The notes under the pieces are model-generated. The model made no database searches and was not told where the DNA came from. It saw nothing but the letters and a program-made list of their open reading frames with translations. This document shows, piece by piece, positions 1 through 5,315 of a stretch of 5,315 nucleotides of DNA. Each line of letters starts with the position of its first letter. Within the stretch, counting starts at the first letter, position 1. Position numbers and translations under genes: made by a program. Origin of the DNA: Clostridiales bacterium (lineage in GTDB: Bacteria > Bacillota > Clostridia > Lachnospirales > Lachnospiraceae); assembly GCA_020859965.1 (NCBI GenBank), contig JAJBVF010000563.1, forward strand, positions 1-5,315, read 5' to 3'.

Positions 1-1650
1 TATCTGAACAGTACACAGGTATATTCGCTTTATGAAAGTGAGACAAAAAAACAATATTTTGTAGATAAAACAGATGTGTTGAAAACGTTGATTCCGTTAG
101 TGGAAGAAGGAAATAATCATATCTGCATCACCCGGCCGAGACGTTTTGGCAAGTCAGTGATGGCGGCGATGGTCGCTGCTTTCTTTAGCAAAGGCATTGA
201 CAGCAGTCATATATTTGATTCTCTGGAAATAGCACAGAATTCCAAGGAAACCCCGGCAGATGTATCGGCAGTCAATGAACAGTTTGATTACCGGAAGTAT
301 ATGAATCAGTATAATGTGATTTATGTAAATTTTATTAATCCTGCAAATCTAAGCAAAAGCTATGATGAATTTATAAGCCGCATTGAGAAGCCGCTGTCCA
401 GGGATTTACATAAAGCATTTCCGGGAGTTGATTTCTGGGAGGATGCTTCTCCGATTGAAGATCTGGCATTAATTCATGAAGAAACGGGTGCAGATTTTAT
501 CCTTGTGTTTGACGAATGGGACTGTATTTTCCACAAGACATACACAACGGATGAAGATAGAAGAAATTTTGTTAACTGGCTTGCGGCTCTGACAAAGGAC
601 ACGGGATATGTCGCATTAAGCTATATGACAGGTGTCCTTCCGATTGCGAAGTACTCAAGCGGTTCTACGATCAATAATTTTGATGAGTATACGATGGCAG
701 CGCAGCCGAAGTTCAGTGAATATTTTGGCTTCACAGATAAAGAAGTAGATATGCTGTATGACCGATATTTGAATAAGACGGCTTCTCCGGCTATCACAAG
801 GGAAGAACTGAGAATCTGGTATGACGGTTATCACACAGCAGGCGGGACGAGACTTTATAATCCACGTTCGGTCGTAAAAGCTCTTTCAAACAATTGTCTG
901 GCGAGCTACTGGACCTCATCGGGGCAGTATATGGAAATAGCTGCTTATATTATGAATGACCGTGCCGATGTAAAAAAGGATGTGGCACTTATGGTGGCCG
1001 GGGAGGCAGTGCCAGCAAGAGTTGAGGAGTTTGCGGCTACATCGATGAACCTGACCACACGCAGTGAGATCCTTTCTGCGATGGTGGTTTATGGATTTTT
1101 GAATTATGAGGATGGTAAAGTCCATATCCCAAACCGCGAGCTGATGGATGAATTTGCGAAGACGATTCGGGAAAGGGAGAATCTTGGATATATTAACCGT
1201 CTGGCGATGGAATCAGACAATATGCTGAGTGCCACGCTGAAAGGCGATACAAAGAAGATGGAGGAAATCCTGCAGTTTGCTCACGATACGGAGACACCAC
1301 TTTTGGATTACAACGATGAGACCGAACTGACCGCAATCGTGAATCTCGTCTATCTGGCGGCGCGGGACAGTTATTATGTGGAACGTGAAAATAAAGCAGG
1401 AGAAGGCTATGCTGATTTTATCTTTTACCCGGAAAGAGCTGGCGACGATGGAATTATTCTTGAATTAAAAGTGAATGACACACCAGAGGCGGCGATTGCT
1501 CAAATCAAAGACCGGAAGTATATGATGAAATTTCAGGGAAAGATGGCGGAGAGAAAACGTCATACCGGACGGATACTGCTGGTCGGGATCGGATACGATA
1601 AAAAGAAGAAAATTCATCATTGCAAGATTGAGGTCGTGCAGAGTATATAG
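1..1650 (+). CDS. AAA-ATPase-like / PD-(D/E)XK nuclease-like protein, 5' end missing
   Basis: The frame is open from base 1 to the TAG at 1648-1650 (549 visible residues), so the gene starts left of the window. The TTG at 76 is not the start: the 25 codons before it encode family-like sequence (YLNSTQVYSLYE, then QYFVDKTDVLK). Numbering from base 1, a P-loop variant RPRRFGKS lies at residues 45-52 (Lys51) and a Walker B-like FILVFDEWD at 166-174 (Asp171, Glu172). The middle carries WYDGY (273-277) and YNPRSVV (286-292), both usual in this family. The C-terminus has a PD-(D/E)XK signature: Asp472 in GYADFIF, Glu488 and Lys490 in ILELKV, then AxxQIxxxxY. This is the AAA-ATPase-like plus DUF1703-type nuclease architecture, common in multiple copies in gut Clostridia and Bacteroidetes. 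Its function is not established; a role in mobile-element biology or defence is only a guess. It converges on the operon to its right and seems more AT-rich by eye, so the two are probably unrelated. Confidence 0.88.
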   Translation, partial: YLNSTQVYSLYESETKKQYFVDKTDVLKTLIPLVEEGNNHICITRPRRFGKSVMAAMVAAFFSKGIDSSHIFDSLEIAQNSKETPADVSAVNEQFDYRKYMNQYNVIYVNFINPANLSKSYDEFISRIEKPLSRDLHKAFPGVDFWEDASPIEDLALIHEETGADFILVFDEWDCIFHKTYTTDEDRRNFVNWLAALTKDTGYVALSYMTGVLPIAKYSSGSTINNFDEYTMAAQPKFSEYFGFTDKEVDMLYDRYLNKTASPAITREELRIWYDGYHTAGGTRLYNPRSVVKALSNNCLASYWTSSGQYMEIAAYIMNDRADVKKDVALMVAGEAVPARVEEFAATSMNLTTRSEILSAMVVYGFLNYEDGKVHIPNRELMDEFAKTIRERENLGYINRLAMESDNMLSATLKGDTKKMEEILQFAHDTETPLLDYNDETELTAIVNLVYLAARDSYYVERENKAGEGYADFIFYPERAGDDGIILELKVNDTPEAAIAQIKDRKYMMKFQGKMAERKRHTGRILLVGIGYDKKKKIHHCKIEVVQSI

Positions 1651-1693
1651 TGGAAATAGTTGTGATACTGTCAACGAATTGCAGTCAGACAGA

Positions 1694-1717
1694 AAGGGGG
1701 AGTTCTCACTCCCCCTT
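1694..1717 (-). terminator. Perfect hairpin between convergent genes, probable intrinsic terminator
   Basis: AAGGGGGAGT (1694-1703) and ACTCCCCCTT (1708-1717) are exact reverse complements around a 4-nt loop, giving a 10-bp G+C-rich stem. On the - strand the stem runs into TTTCTGTCT, an imperfect U-tract, 4 nt after the stop of the ligase gene, so it best fits the end of the minus-strand operon. On the + strand the stem is followed by CCGATTAATATCG, a poor U-tract, but it lies 43 bp past the stop of the left-hand gene and may help stop that transcript too. Confidence 0.75.
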
Positions 1718-1721
1718 CCGA

Positions 1722-3392
1722 TTAATATCGTTTGATTTTCTTTGACGTCGTTTTTTTAAATTCTGTATCGCGCACGGTCAGTTTATAGATTCGCTTATAG
1801 GCGGGTGCGCTTTCGTTGTACTGATCGATCAGTTCCTGGAGCGCGGCGGGGATATCTTTGATCCGCTTTTTAGCCGCATATTCCTGATCGGGGAAGATTT
1901 CGGCCTCAATTATGCCTTCTTTTTCCCGCACAAGGATTTCCTGTATTAGGCGATGCTCGCCGAGCTTGTTTTCCAGCTCCTCGGGAGATACGTTTTCCCC
2001 GTTTTTGGTGATGATCAGATTTTTTTTGCGACCAGTCAGGTAAACTAAACCTTCCTCATCTACATAACCGAGGTCGCCGGTGTGCAGCCAGCCGTCGGTC
2101 AGCGTCTCGGCCGTTTCTTCCGGCATTTTGTAATAACCCTGCATGACACTGCTTCCGCGTACCCAGAGCTCTTCATCGACGGTCTTTGCCTCACAGTTTG
2201 GGATGAGCTGGCCAACCGAGCCCTTGCGGATGTTCCAGCTTACGGTTGTGCTGATAACAGGGGAACACTCGGTCATGCCGTAGCCCTGCAGGATGGTGAT
2301 CCCATATTTATCAAACAGATCCAGCAGATCGGGTGCGAGATAAGCGCCGCCGCTGCAGATGGTGTGAAATTCTTTCCCAAATACCATGCGCTTGACGATG
2401 GCGGGTGGCACACCGACGGTATCCTGCAGCTTTTTCGCCATCGTTTCAATGATCAGCGGAACCATCAGGATGACGTTCGGCTGGAAGAGTTTGATGTTCT
2501 TTGCCACGCGCATCAGCGAATCGTTGATGCAGATAATACTGCCGAGGGAAAGCCCCTTCAGGATGTCCATGGACAGGCAGTAAGCATGATGAATTGGAAG
2601 AACGCTCAGAAGTACGGTGCGTTCCGGGAACTTCATGTCCAGGCAGGTGGCGTTTTCCGCGAGATTCCGGTGCGTGAGCATGACGCCTTTGCTCTTGCCG
2701 GTCGTGCCGGAAGTAAACATAATCGTCGCCAGAGAGTCCGGATCCGGAGTGAAATCGCAGGCTTCGGAATGAGAAGTTAAAAGGCTGGTGAAGGAGAGCG
2801 GTGCCGCTTCCGGAACGGACGAGTCGTTGTTGTTATGCTTTTCCGGAGCAGGTGAATCGTTGTTGCCCGGTGTTTTCGGAGCGGGTGAATCGCTGCTGTC
2901 CTGCGTCTGTGGAGCAGGAGAATTGCTGCTGTCTGGTGTATCCTCCGCGGAGCGATTGCTTCTGGCAGATATTTTTCCATCAGCTTCCATATAAATCAGA
3001 TACTTCAGTTTCGGACACCGCTCCCGGATGATATCCGCCACGTCCGTCCGTGAATCATCGTAAAGAAAAATTGTCGCGTCGGAGCGGTCGACCAGCTCGC
3101 ACAGATCATCCGCCGGAAGAGAAGCGTCCAGCGGCACTGCCACGCTGCCTCCGTCTACGATACCGAAATAGGCCGTGATCCAGGCATAGGAGGACTTTCC
3201 GGTCAGGGCAATGTGGCTGCCCTGCTCACCGAGTGCTGCAATGGCATTGGAAAAGCTCTCGCTGTCCCTTTTCAGATCGGTGTAAGACTTTGCCTCGATG
3301 GTATTTTTATTGATTTTATAACGAATAGCGTCCTCGGCGCCCCAGCGCTGTTCGGACTGTACCAGGATTTCACGAATGGTACTGCAAAGCAT
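1722..3392 (-). CDS. AMP-forming acyl-activating enzyme (fatty acyl-CoA/acyl-ACP ligase-like)
   Basis: A 556-residue ANL-superfamily adenylating enzyme, full length for the family. Visible motifs: A3 P-loop TIMFTSGTTGKSKGV (223-237), LPIHHAY (265-271), A5 LQGYGMTE (368-375), A7 GWLHTGDLG (434-442, Asp440), A8 hinge GRKKNLIITKNGENVSPEE (454-472), and a terminal A10 TTSKKIKR in which Lys552 is the expected catalytic lysine. Closest in style to FadD-like long-chain acyl ligases rather than amino-acid-activating NRPS domains. The reaction would be acid + ATP to acyl-AMP, then transfer to a thiol. With an ACP gene 3 bp upstream, loading that ACP is more likely than making free CoA ester, but this is inferred. 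The ATG at 3392 follows a strong GAGGAGG site. Odd points: a Ser/Pro/Asn/Asp-rich repeat linker at residues about 147-195, just before A3, and Lys in place of the usual Gly before the A10 lysine. Last gene of the operon; a hairpin follows the stop. Confidence 0.93.
   Translation of the reverse strand: MLCSTIREILVQSEQRWGAEDAIRYKINKNTIEAKSYTDLKRDSESFSNAIAALGEQGSHIALTGKSSYAWITAYFGIVDGGSVAVPLDASLPADDLCELVDRSDATIFLYDDSRTDVADIIRERCPKLKYLIYMEADGKISARSNRSAEDTPDSSNSPAPQTQDSSDSPAPKTPGNNDSPAPEKHNNNDSSVPEAAPLSFTSLLTSHSEACDFTPDPDSLATIMFTSGTTGKSKGVMLTHRNLAENATCLDMKFPERTVLLSVLPIHHAYCLSMDILKGLSLGSIICINDSLMRVAKNIKLFQPNVILMVPLIIETMAKKLQDTVGVPPAIVKRMVFGKEFHTICSGGAYLAPDLLDLFDKYGITILQGYGMTECSPVISTTVSWNIRKGSVGQLIPNCEAKTVDEELWVRGSSVMQGYYKMPEETAETLTDGWLHTGDLGYVDEEGLVYLTGRKKNLIITKNGENVSPEELENKLGEHRLIQEILVREKEGIIEAEIFPDQEYAAKKRIKDIPAALQELIDQYNESAPAYKRIYKLTVRDTEFKKTTSKKIKRY
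2821..2952. repeat. Four tandem copies of a degenerate 33-bp in-frame repeat
   Basis: Units at 2821-2853, 2854-2886, 2887-2919 and 2920-2952, written on the + strand, each begin GA(A/G)T(C/T)G followed by TTGTTG or CTGCTG. Most end in CGGAGC(A/G)GGT or a close variant; the fourth is the most diverged. On the coding (-) strand they give 11-residue units such as SPAPQTQDSSD, SPAPKTPGNND and SPAPEKHNNND within the ligase (residues about 147-190). The period is a multiple of three, so copy-number change keeps the frame. The units sit in a predicted disordered loop between the N-terminal subdomain and the A3 motif. Confidence 0.85.
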
Positions 3393-3395
3393 AGA

Positions 3396-3632
3396 TCAGA
3401 TTTCCTCCTCTGTCAGATCCGTCAGATAATCGACCGCTTCCTGCACGGTTCGGATTTCCGCGGATTTCTTAGGCTCGACCTCGATGTCAAACTCTTCCTC
3501 CAGCTCACCGAGCATGCTCATAAAGTCAAAGGAGGTGAGTCCGAGATCTTCGATAAAACGGGATTCCGGATGAATGTCTTCCGGTTCTACTTCTACATAA
3601 TTACAGATAATTTCTGCCAGTTTTTCAAACAT
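3396..3632 (-). CDS. Acyl carrier protein, dedicated to the operon
   Basis: A 78-residue acidic protein of normal ACP size. The 4'-phosphopantetheine site is Ser34 (codon 3531-3533) in DLGLTSFDFMSM, followed by an acidic helix GELEEEFDIEVEP typical of the ACP recognition helix II and loop. The canonical DSL triplet is TSF here, so this is probably not the housekeeping fatty-acid-synthesis AcpP but a pathway-specific carrier; no fab genes are nearby. It should be converted from apo to holo by a phosphopantetheinyl transferase that is not in this window, then carry an acyl thioester from the ligase to the condensation-like protein. The ATG at 3632 has AGAAAGG 11 nt upstream. The gene starts 61 bp after the condensation gene ends and stops 3 bp before the ligase start, placing it between its two presumed partners. 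Confidence 0.92.
   Translation of the reverse strand: MFEKLAEIICNYVEVEPEDIHPESRFIEDLGLTSFDFMSMLGELEEEFDIEVEPKKSAEIRTVQEAVDYLTDLTEEEI
3404..3410 (-). promoter_or_regulatory. Ribosome binding site of the ligase gene, inside the ACP gene
   Basis: GAGGAGG on the - strand, ending 11 nt before the ligase ATG at 3392. It lies in the last codons of the ACP gene (the Glu-Glu-Glu-Ile end), so ribosomes finishing ACP stop right at the ligase start. This suggests translational coupling of carrier and loading enzyme. Confidence 0.8.
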
Positions 3633-3643
3633 AATGATTTTCG

Positions 3644-3650
3644 CCTTTCT
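3644..3650 (-). promoter_or_regulatory. Ribosome binding site of the ACP gene
   Basis: AGAAAGG on the - strand, 11 nt before the ATG at 3632. It is weaker than the other two sites in the operon. It lies in the 61-bp gap 3633-3693, the longest untranslated gap within the operon, where I see no convincing promoter or hairpin. Confidence 0.6.
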
Positions 3651-3693
3651 GGTTATATTTTGGTGACGTTTGCCGCCGCACAGTTAATAATTT

Positions 3694-5106
3694 TCAGATT
3701 AATTTTATGATATCTCCGACGCTCAAGTCCGGATTTTCTGCACCCTTAAACATGATCTTGCAGAGGTAGTAATAAAAATATTCCAGCTGTTCTCTGCTCA
3801 CGGCTTTCACCTGATGCTCGAAGCAGAAATCCAGCCCGTTGTCCTCGGGACGGTGCATCACGGTCAGGTACATGCCCTGTGTTGTCGCGCCGTTCGGGTA
3901 CCATTTGGTCTTATAATGAATGTCGCCCAGCTTTTCCAGTCCCTGGCTCTTCATAGTCATCGGCTGATAGGTCAATGACATCGGCTCATAGGTCTGCCCA
4001 CCTTGGTGCGGATACTTTTTGCCTCTGTAGGCGAAATAAGCGACCGGGTCGTAATTCGCGTGGCGGAAATACGCATTCTGCTGGTCGCGGATCAGGTAAA
4101 CGCCGTCCAGAAACGTCTTATCCTCGGAGAGGATCGTGCGGAACGGGAAGGAATGAATACGTGTGCCGCCGCATTTCTTTTCCTTCAGGGTGGCTCTTCG
4201 GGCAATCGCAAAGTTGACGGAGACGTCATCGTTTCCGTTCATTTTCTGGAAATAGGTGCGGATTCCCATCAGGAGCAGGCACTGAAGCGATACATGATAG
4301 TTCTCGCAAAAGCTCAAAAGGCGCTTCGTCGGCTCTTCCTCCAGATGGAAAATATCCAGAGCGGAATCCACGGAATCGGAGACGTTGATGGCTGCGCGGG
4401 CATTCGGGTCGCCGCTGCGCTTCCGTTCCTCATCCAGACGCCGTGTGCCGTCCAGACCGTTGTAGATCGGCTCCGGCGAGTTGTCGATCATGTTCTGGAA
4501 AAACGCTGCATCCCTCTGCTGTGCCTTGCTTCCCGCCTCGTAAGCGAGATCCTTCTGAAGCTGTTCGATATAGGACGCCATATCCTTCGGGTAGGGAACA
4601 CCCTCGTACAGGGTATTGCAGTACAGCTCGATGACGTCTCTCAAAAATCCAATCAGAGACTGCGCATCCATGATCCGATGATCGGACAAAAGATATACGC
4701 CGCAGTAACCATCCGGCATCCGGATCATAACGATTCGGCTCATCGGTGAATCGATCGGCTTAAATGGTACGCGCGTCCATTCTGTCATGGTTTGCTCCGC
4801 TTCTTCCATGGTCTTGTCGGAAAAATCCACAAAGTCCACGTTCGGCCGGCCCTCTTCGGGGCTTACTACATATTGATACCAGGTGCCTTCTTTGTCCTGC
4901 GCAAAGCGGATCCGCATGGATTCATTGCGCTCGTATGCTTTGCAGATGGATTCCTTAAGCACCGCAAAGTCCAGATCATTTTCGATGGTCAGGCTGGTGC
5001 CGATATTGAGCACTTCTTTTTTCGGGCAAAAATTCAGGTAAAAGAAGTGGAATTTCTGGGCTGCTGTAAGCGGATACACCGGATACCCTTTTCTTTTCCT
5101 CATCAT
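3694..5106 (-). CDS. Stand-alone condensation-domain-like acyltransferase
   Basis: A 470-residue protein, about the size of one NRPS condensation domain, with no fused adenylation or carrier domain. The active-site motif is SDHRIMDAQS at 141-150: His143 and Asp147 fit HxxxD, where His is the expected catalytic base. The usual HHxxxDG is altered, with Asp142 for the first His and Ala148 for Gly. YPLTAAQKFHFFYL (11-24) resembles the C1 motif. DDVSVNFAIARR (293-304) and the Gly-Gly/Pro-Phe-Arg stretch after it (to 323) resemble the C5 region, and DFCFEHQVKAVSREQLEYF (426-444) resembles the C-terminal core. Relatives include NRPS condensation domains, PapA5/wax-ester-synthase types and alcohol acetyltransferases. 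It would transfer an acyl group from the ACP to an amine or alcohol; the acceptor cannot be read from sequence. The first ATG (5106) of the MetMet start is preferred: GGAGGAG lies 7 nt upstream. It overlaps the hydrolase stop by 4 bp. Probably cytoplasmic: no signal peptide or membrane segment seen. Confidence 0.82.
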   Translation of the reverse strand: MMRKRKGYPVYPLTAAQKFHFFYLNFCPKKEVLNIGTSLTIENDLDFAVLKESICKAYERNESMRIRFAQDKEGTWYQYVVSPEEGRPNVDFVDFSDKTMEEAEQTMTEWTRVPFKPIDSPMSRIVMIRMPDGYCGVYLLSDHRIMDAQSLIGFLRDVIELYCNTLYEGVPYPKDMASYIEQLQKDLAYEAGSKAQQRDAAFFQNMIDNSPEPIYNGLDGTRRLDEERKRSGDPNARAAINVSDSVDSALDIFHLEEEPTKRLLSFCENYHVSLQCLLLMGIRTYFQKMNGNDDVSVNFAIARRATLKEKKCGGTRIHSFPFRTILSEDKTFLDGVYLIRDQQNAYFRHANYDPVAYFAYRGKKYPHQGGQTYEPMSLTYQPMTMKSQGLEKLGDIHYKTKWYPNGATTQGMYLTVMHRPEDNGLDFCFEHQVKAVSREQLEYFYYYLCKIMFKGAENPDLSVGDIIKLI

Positions 5107-5315
5107 AATAAAACTCCTCCGATAAATGTTGTTAAAGCGTTTTCATAGGCTTCTGTATTTTTATAATAACTTTCTGCGTGAGCGGCTCCATCCACAATCA
5201 GCTTTTGCTTTTTGGAAGAGCAGTTTTCATAAAGCTCGTCGCACATGAGGCAGGGAACAACGGTGTCGTTGCTGCCGTGGATAAAGAGAATGGGAACTGT
5301 CGCTTTGCGCACCTC
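5103..5315 (-). CDS. Alpha/beta hydrolase, C-terminal fragment (gene runs off the right edge)
   Basis: Only the last 70 residues are visible. The frame is open to the window edge, so the GTG at 5312 is an internal Val, not a start. VPILFIHGSNDTVVP carries the Asp of the catalytic triad (Asp17 of the visible part), and DGAAHAESY carries the triad His (His46). The intervening MCDELYENCSSKKQKLIV fits the usual strand-helix pattern before the His loop. The nucleophile Ser and oxyanion region lie outside the window. The fragment looks like alpha/beta hydrolases of clostridia with a C-terminal 'FIHG-x-D-x-x-VP ... GA-x-H' signature, a group of esterases, thioesterases and peptidase-like enzymes. 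It overlaps the condensation gene by 4 bp (ATGA), so it is in the same operon. It may release product, clear misloaded ACP or hydrolyse the final ester or amide; which one is unknown. Confidence 0.85.
   Translation of the reverse strand, partial: EVRKATVPILFIHGSNDTVVPCLMCDELYENCSSKKQKLIVDGAAHAESYYKNTEAYENALTTFIGGVLL
5114..5120 (-). promoter_or_regulatory. Ribosome binding site of the condensation-like gene
   Basis: GGAGGAG on the - strand lies 7 nt before the ATG at 5106 and 10 nt before the second ATG at 5103, and is itself the Gly-Gly-Val coding end of the hydrolase gene. It supports the first of the two adjacent ATG codons and coupling to the upstream gene. Confidence 0.78.

Noticed and set aside
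76..78. TTG as the start of the left-hand gene
   Set aside because: The frame is open to base 1 and the upstream codons match the usual N-terminal region of the family, so the true start is outside the window.
2082..2780. 232-codon open frame on the + strand inside the ligase gene
   Set aside because: Shadow of the GC-rich ligase coding strand; the product has no recognisable domain, while the opposite strand has all ANL motifs.
2821..2952. Repeat array as a CRISPR or intergenic satellite
   Set aside because: The units are contiguous without spacers, 33 bp, in frame and coding inside the ligase.
3633..3693. Possible internal promoter before the ACP gene (TATAAC on the - strand)
   Set aside because: No acceptable -35 hexamer at the right distance (TGCGGC only); chance match in a short AT-rich stretch.
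3213..3710. 165-codon open frame on the + strand across the ACP gene and ligase start
   Set aside because: It is antisense to two well-supported genes, its translation shows no family motif, and it has no clear ribosome binding site.
4003..4749. 248-codon open frame on the + strand inside the condensation-like gene
   Set aside because: Antisense to a gene with recognised motifs; the composition reads as a reverse-complement artefact.
5310..5312. GTG as the start of a 69-residue protein at the right edge
   Set aside because: The fragment begins in the middle of an alpha/beta hydrolase fold (just before the triad Asp) and the frame continues past the edge.

Overview
The window looks like chromosomal DNA of a Gram-positive anaerobe of the class Clostridia, most likely a gut Lachnospiraceae-type organism. 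This rests on GGAGG-type ribosome binding sites, tightly packed genes, moderate base composition, and an AAA-ATPase/PD-(D/E)XK protein of a family abundant in gut Clostridia and Bacteroidetes. No marker gene is present to fix the genus.

The left third (1-1650, + strand) is one large gene cut by the left edge. It encodes an N-terminal P-loop ATPase-like module and a C-terminal PD-(D/E)XK nuclease-like module. Its exact biological role is unknown and it has no visible link to the other genes. A 71-bp gap follows it, holding a perfect 10-bp hairpin that probably terminates the converging transcription units.

The remaining two thirds (1722-5315, - strand) form a compact operon read right to left: the C-terminal part of an alpha/beta hydrolase (cut by the right edge), a stand-alone condensation-domain-like acyltransferase, an acyl carrier protein, and an AMP-forming acyl-activating enzyme. 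The hydrolase and acyltransferase genes overlap by 4 bp (ATGA). The ACP and ligase genes are 3 bp apart, with the ligase ribosome binding site inside the end of the ACP gene.

Together the operon looks like a dissociated, single-round NRPS-like line. The ligase would adenylate a carboxylic acid (probably a fatty acid) and load it on the ACP phosphopantetheine. The condensation protein would then pass the acyl group to an amine or alcohol, and the hydrolase could release, edit or trim. The logic matches what I recall of gut clostridial clusters reported to join fatty acids to amines (fatty acid amides), but the product here is inferred. The most unusual sequence detail is a 4 x 33-bp in-frame tandem repeat that puts a Ser/Pro/Asn/Asp-rich linker into the ligase just before its ATP-binding motif.
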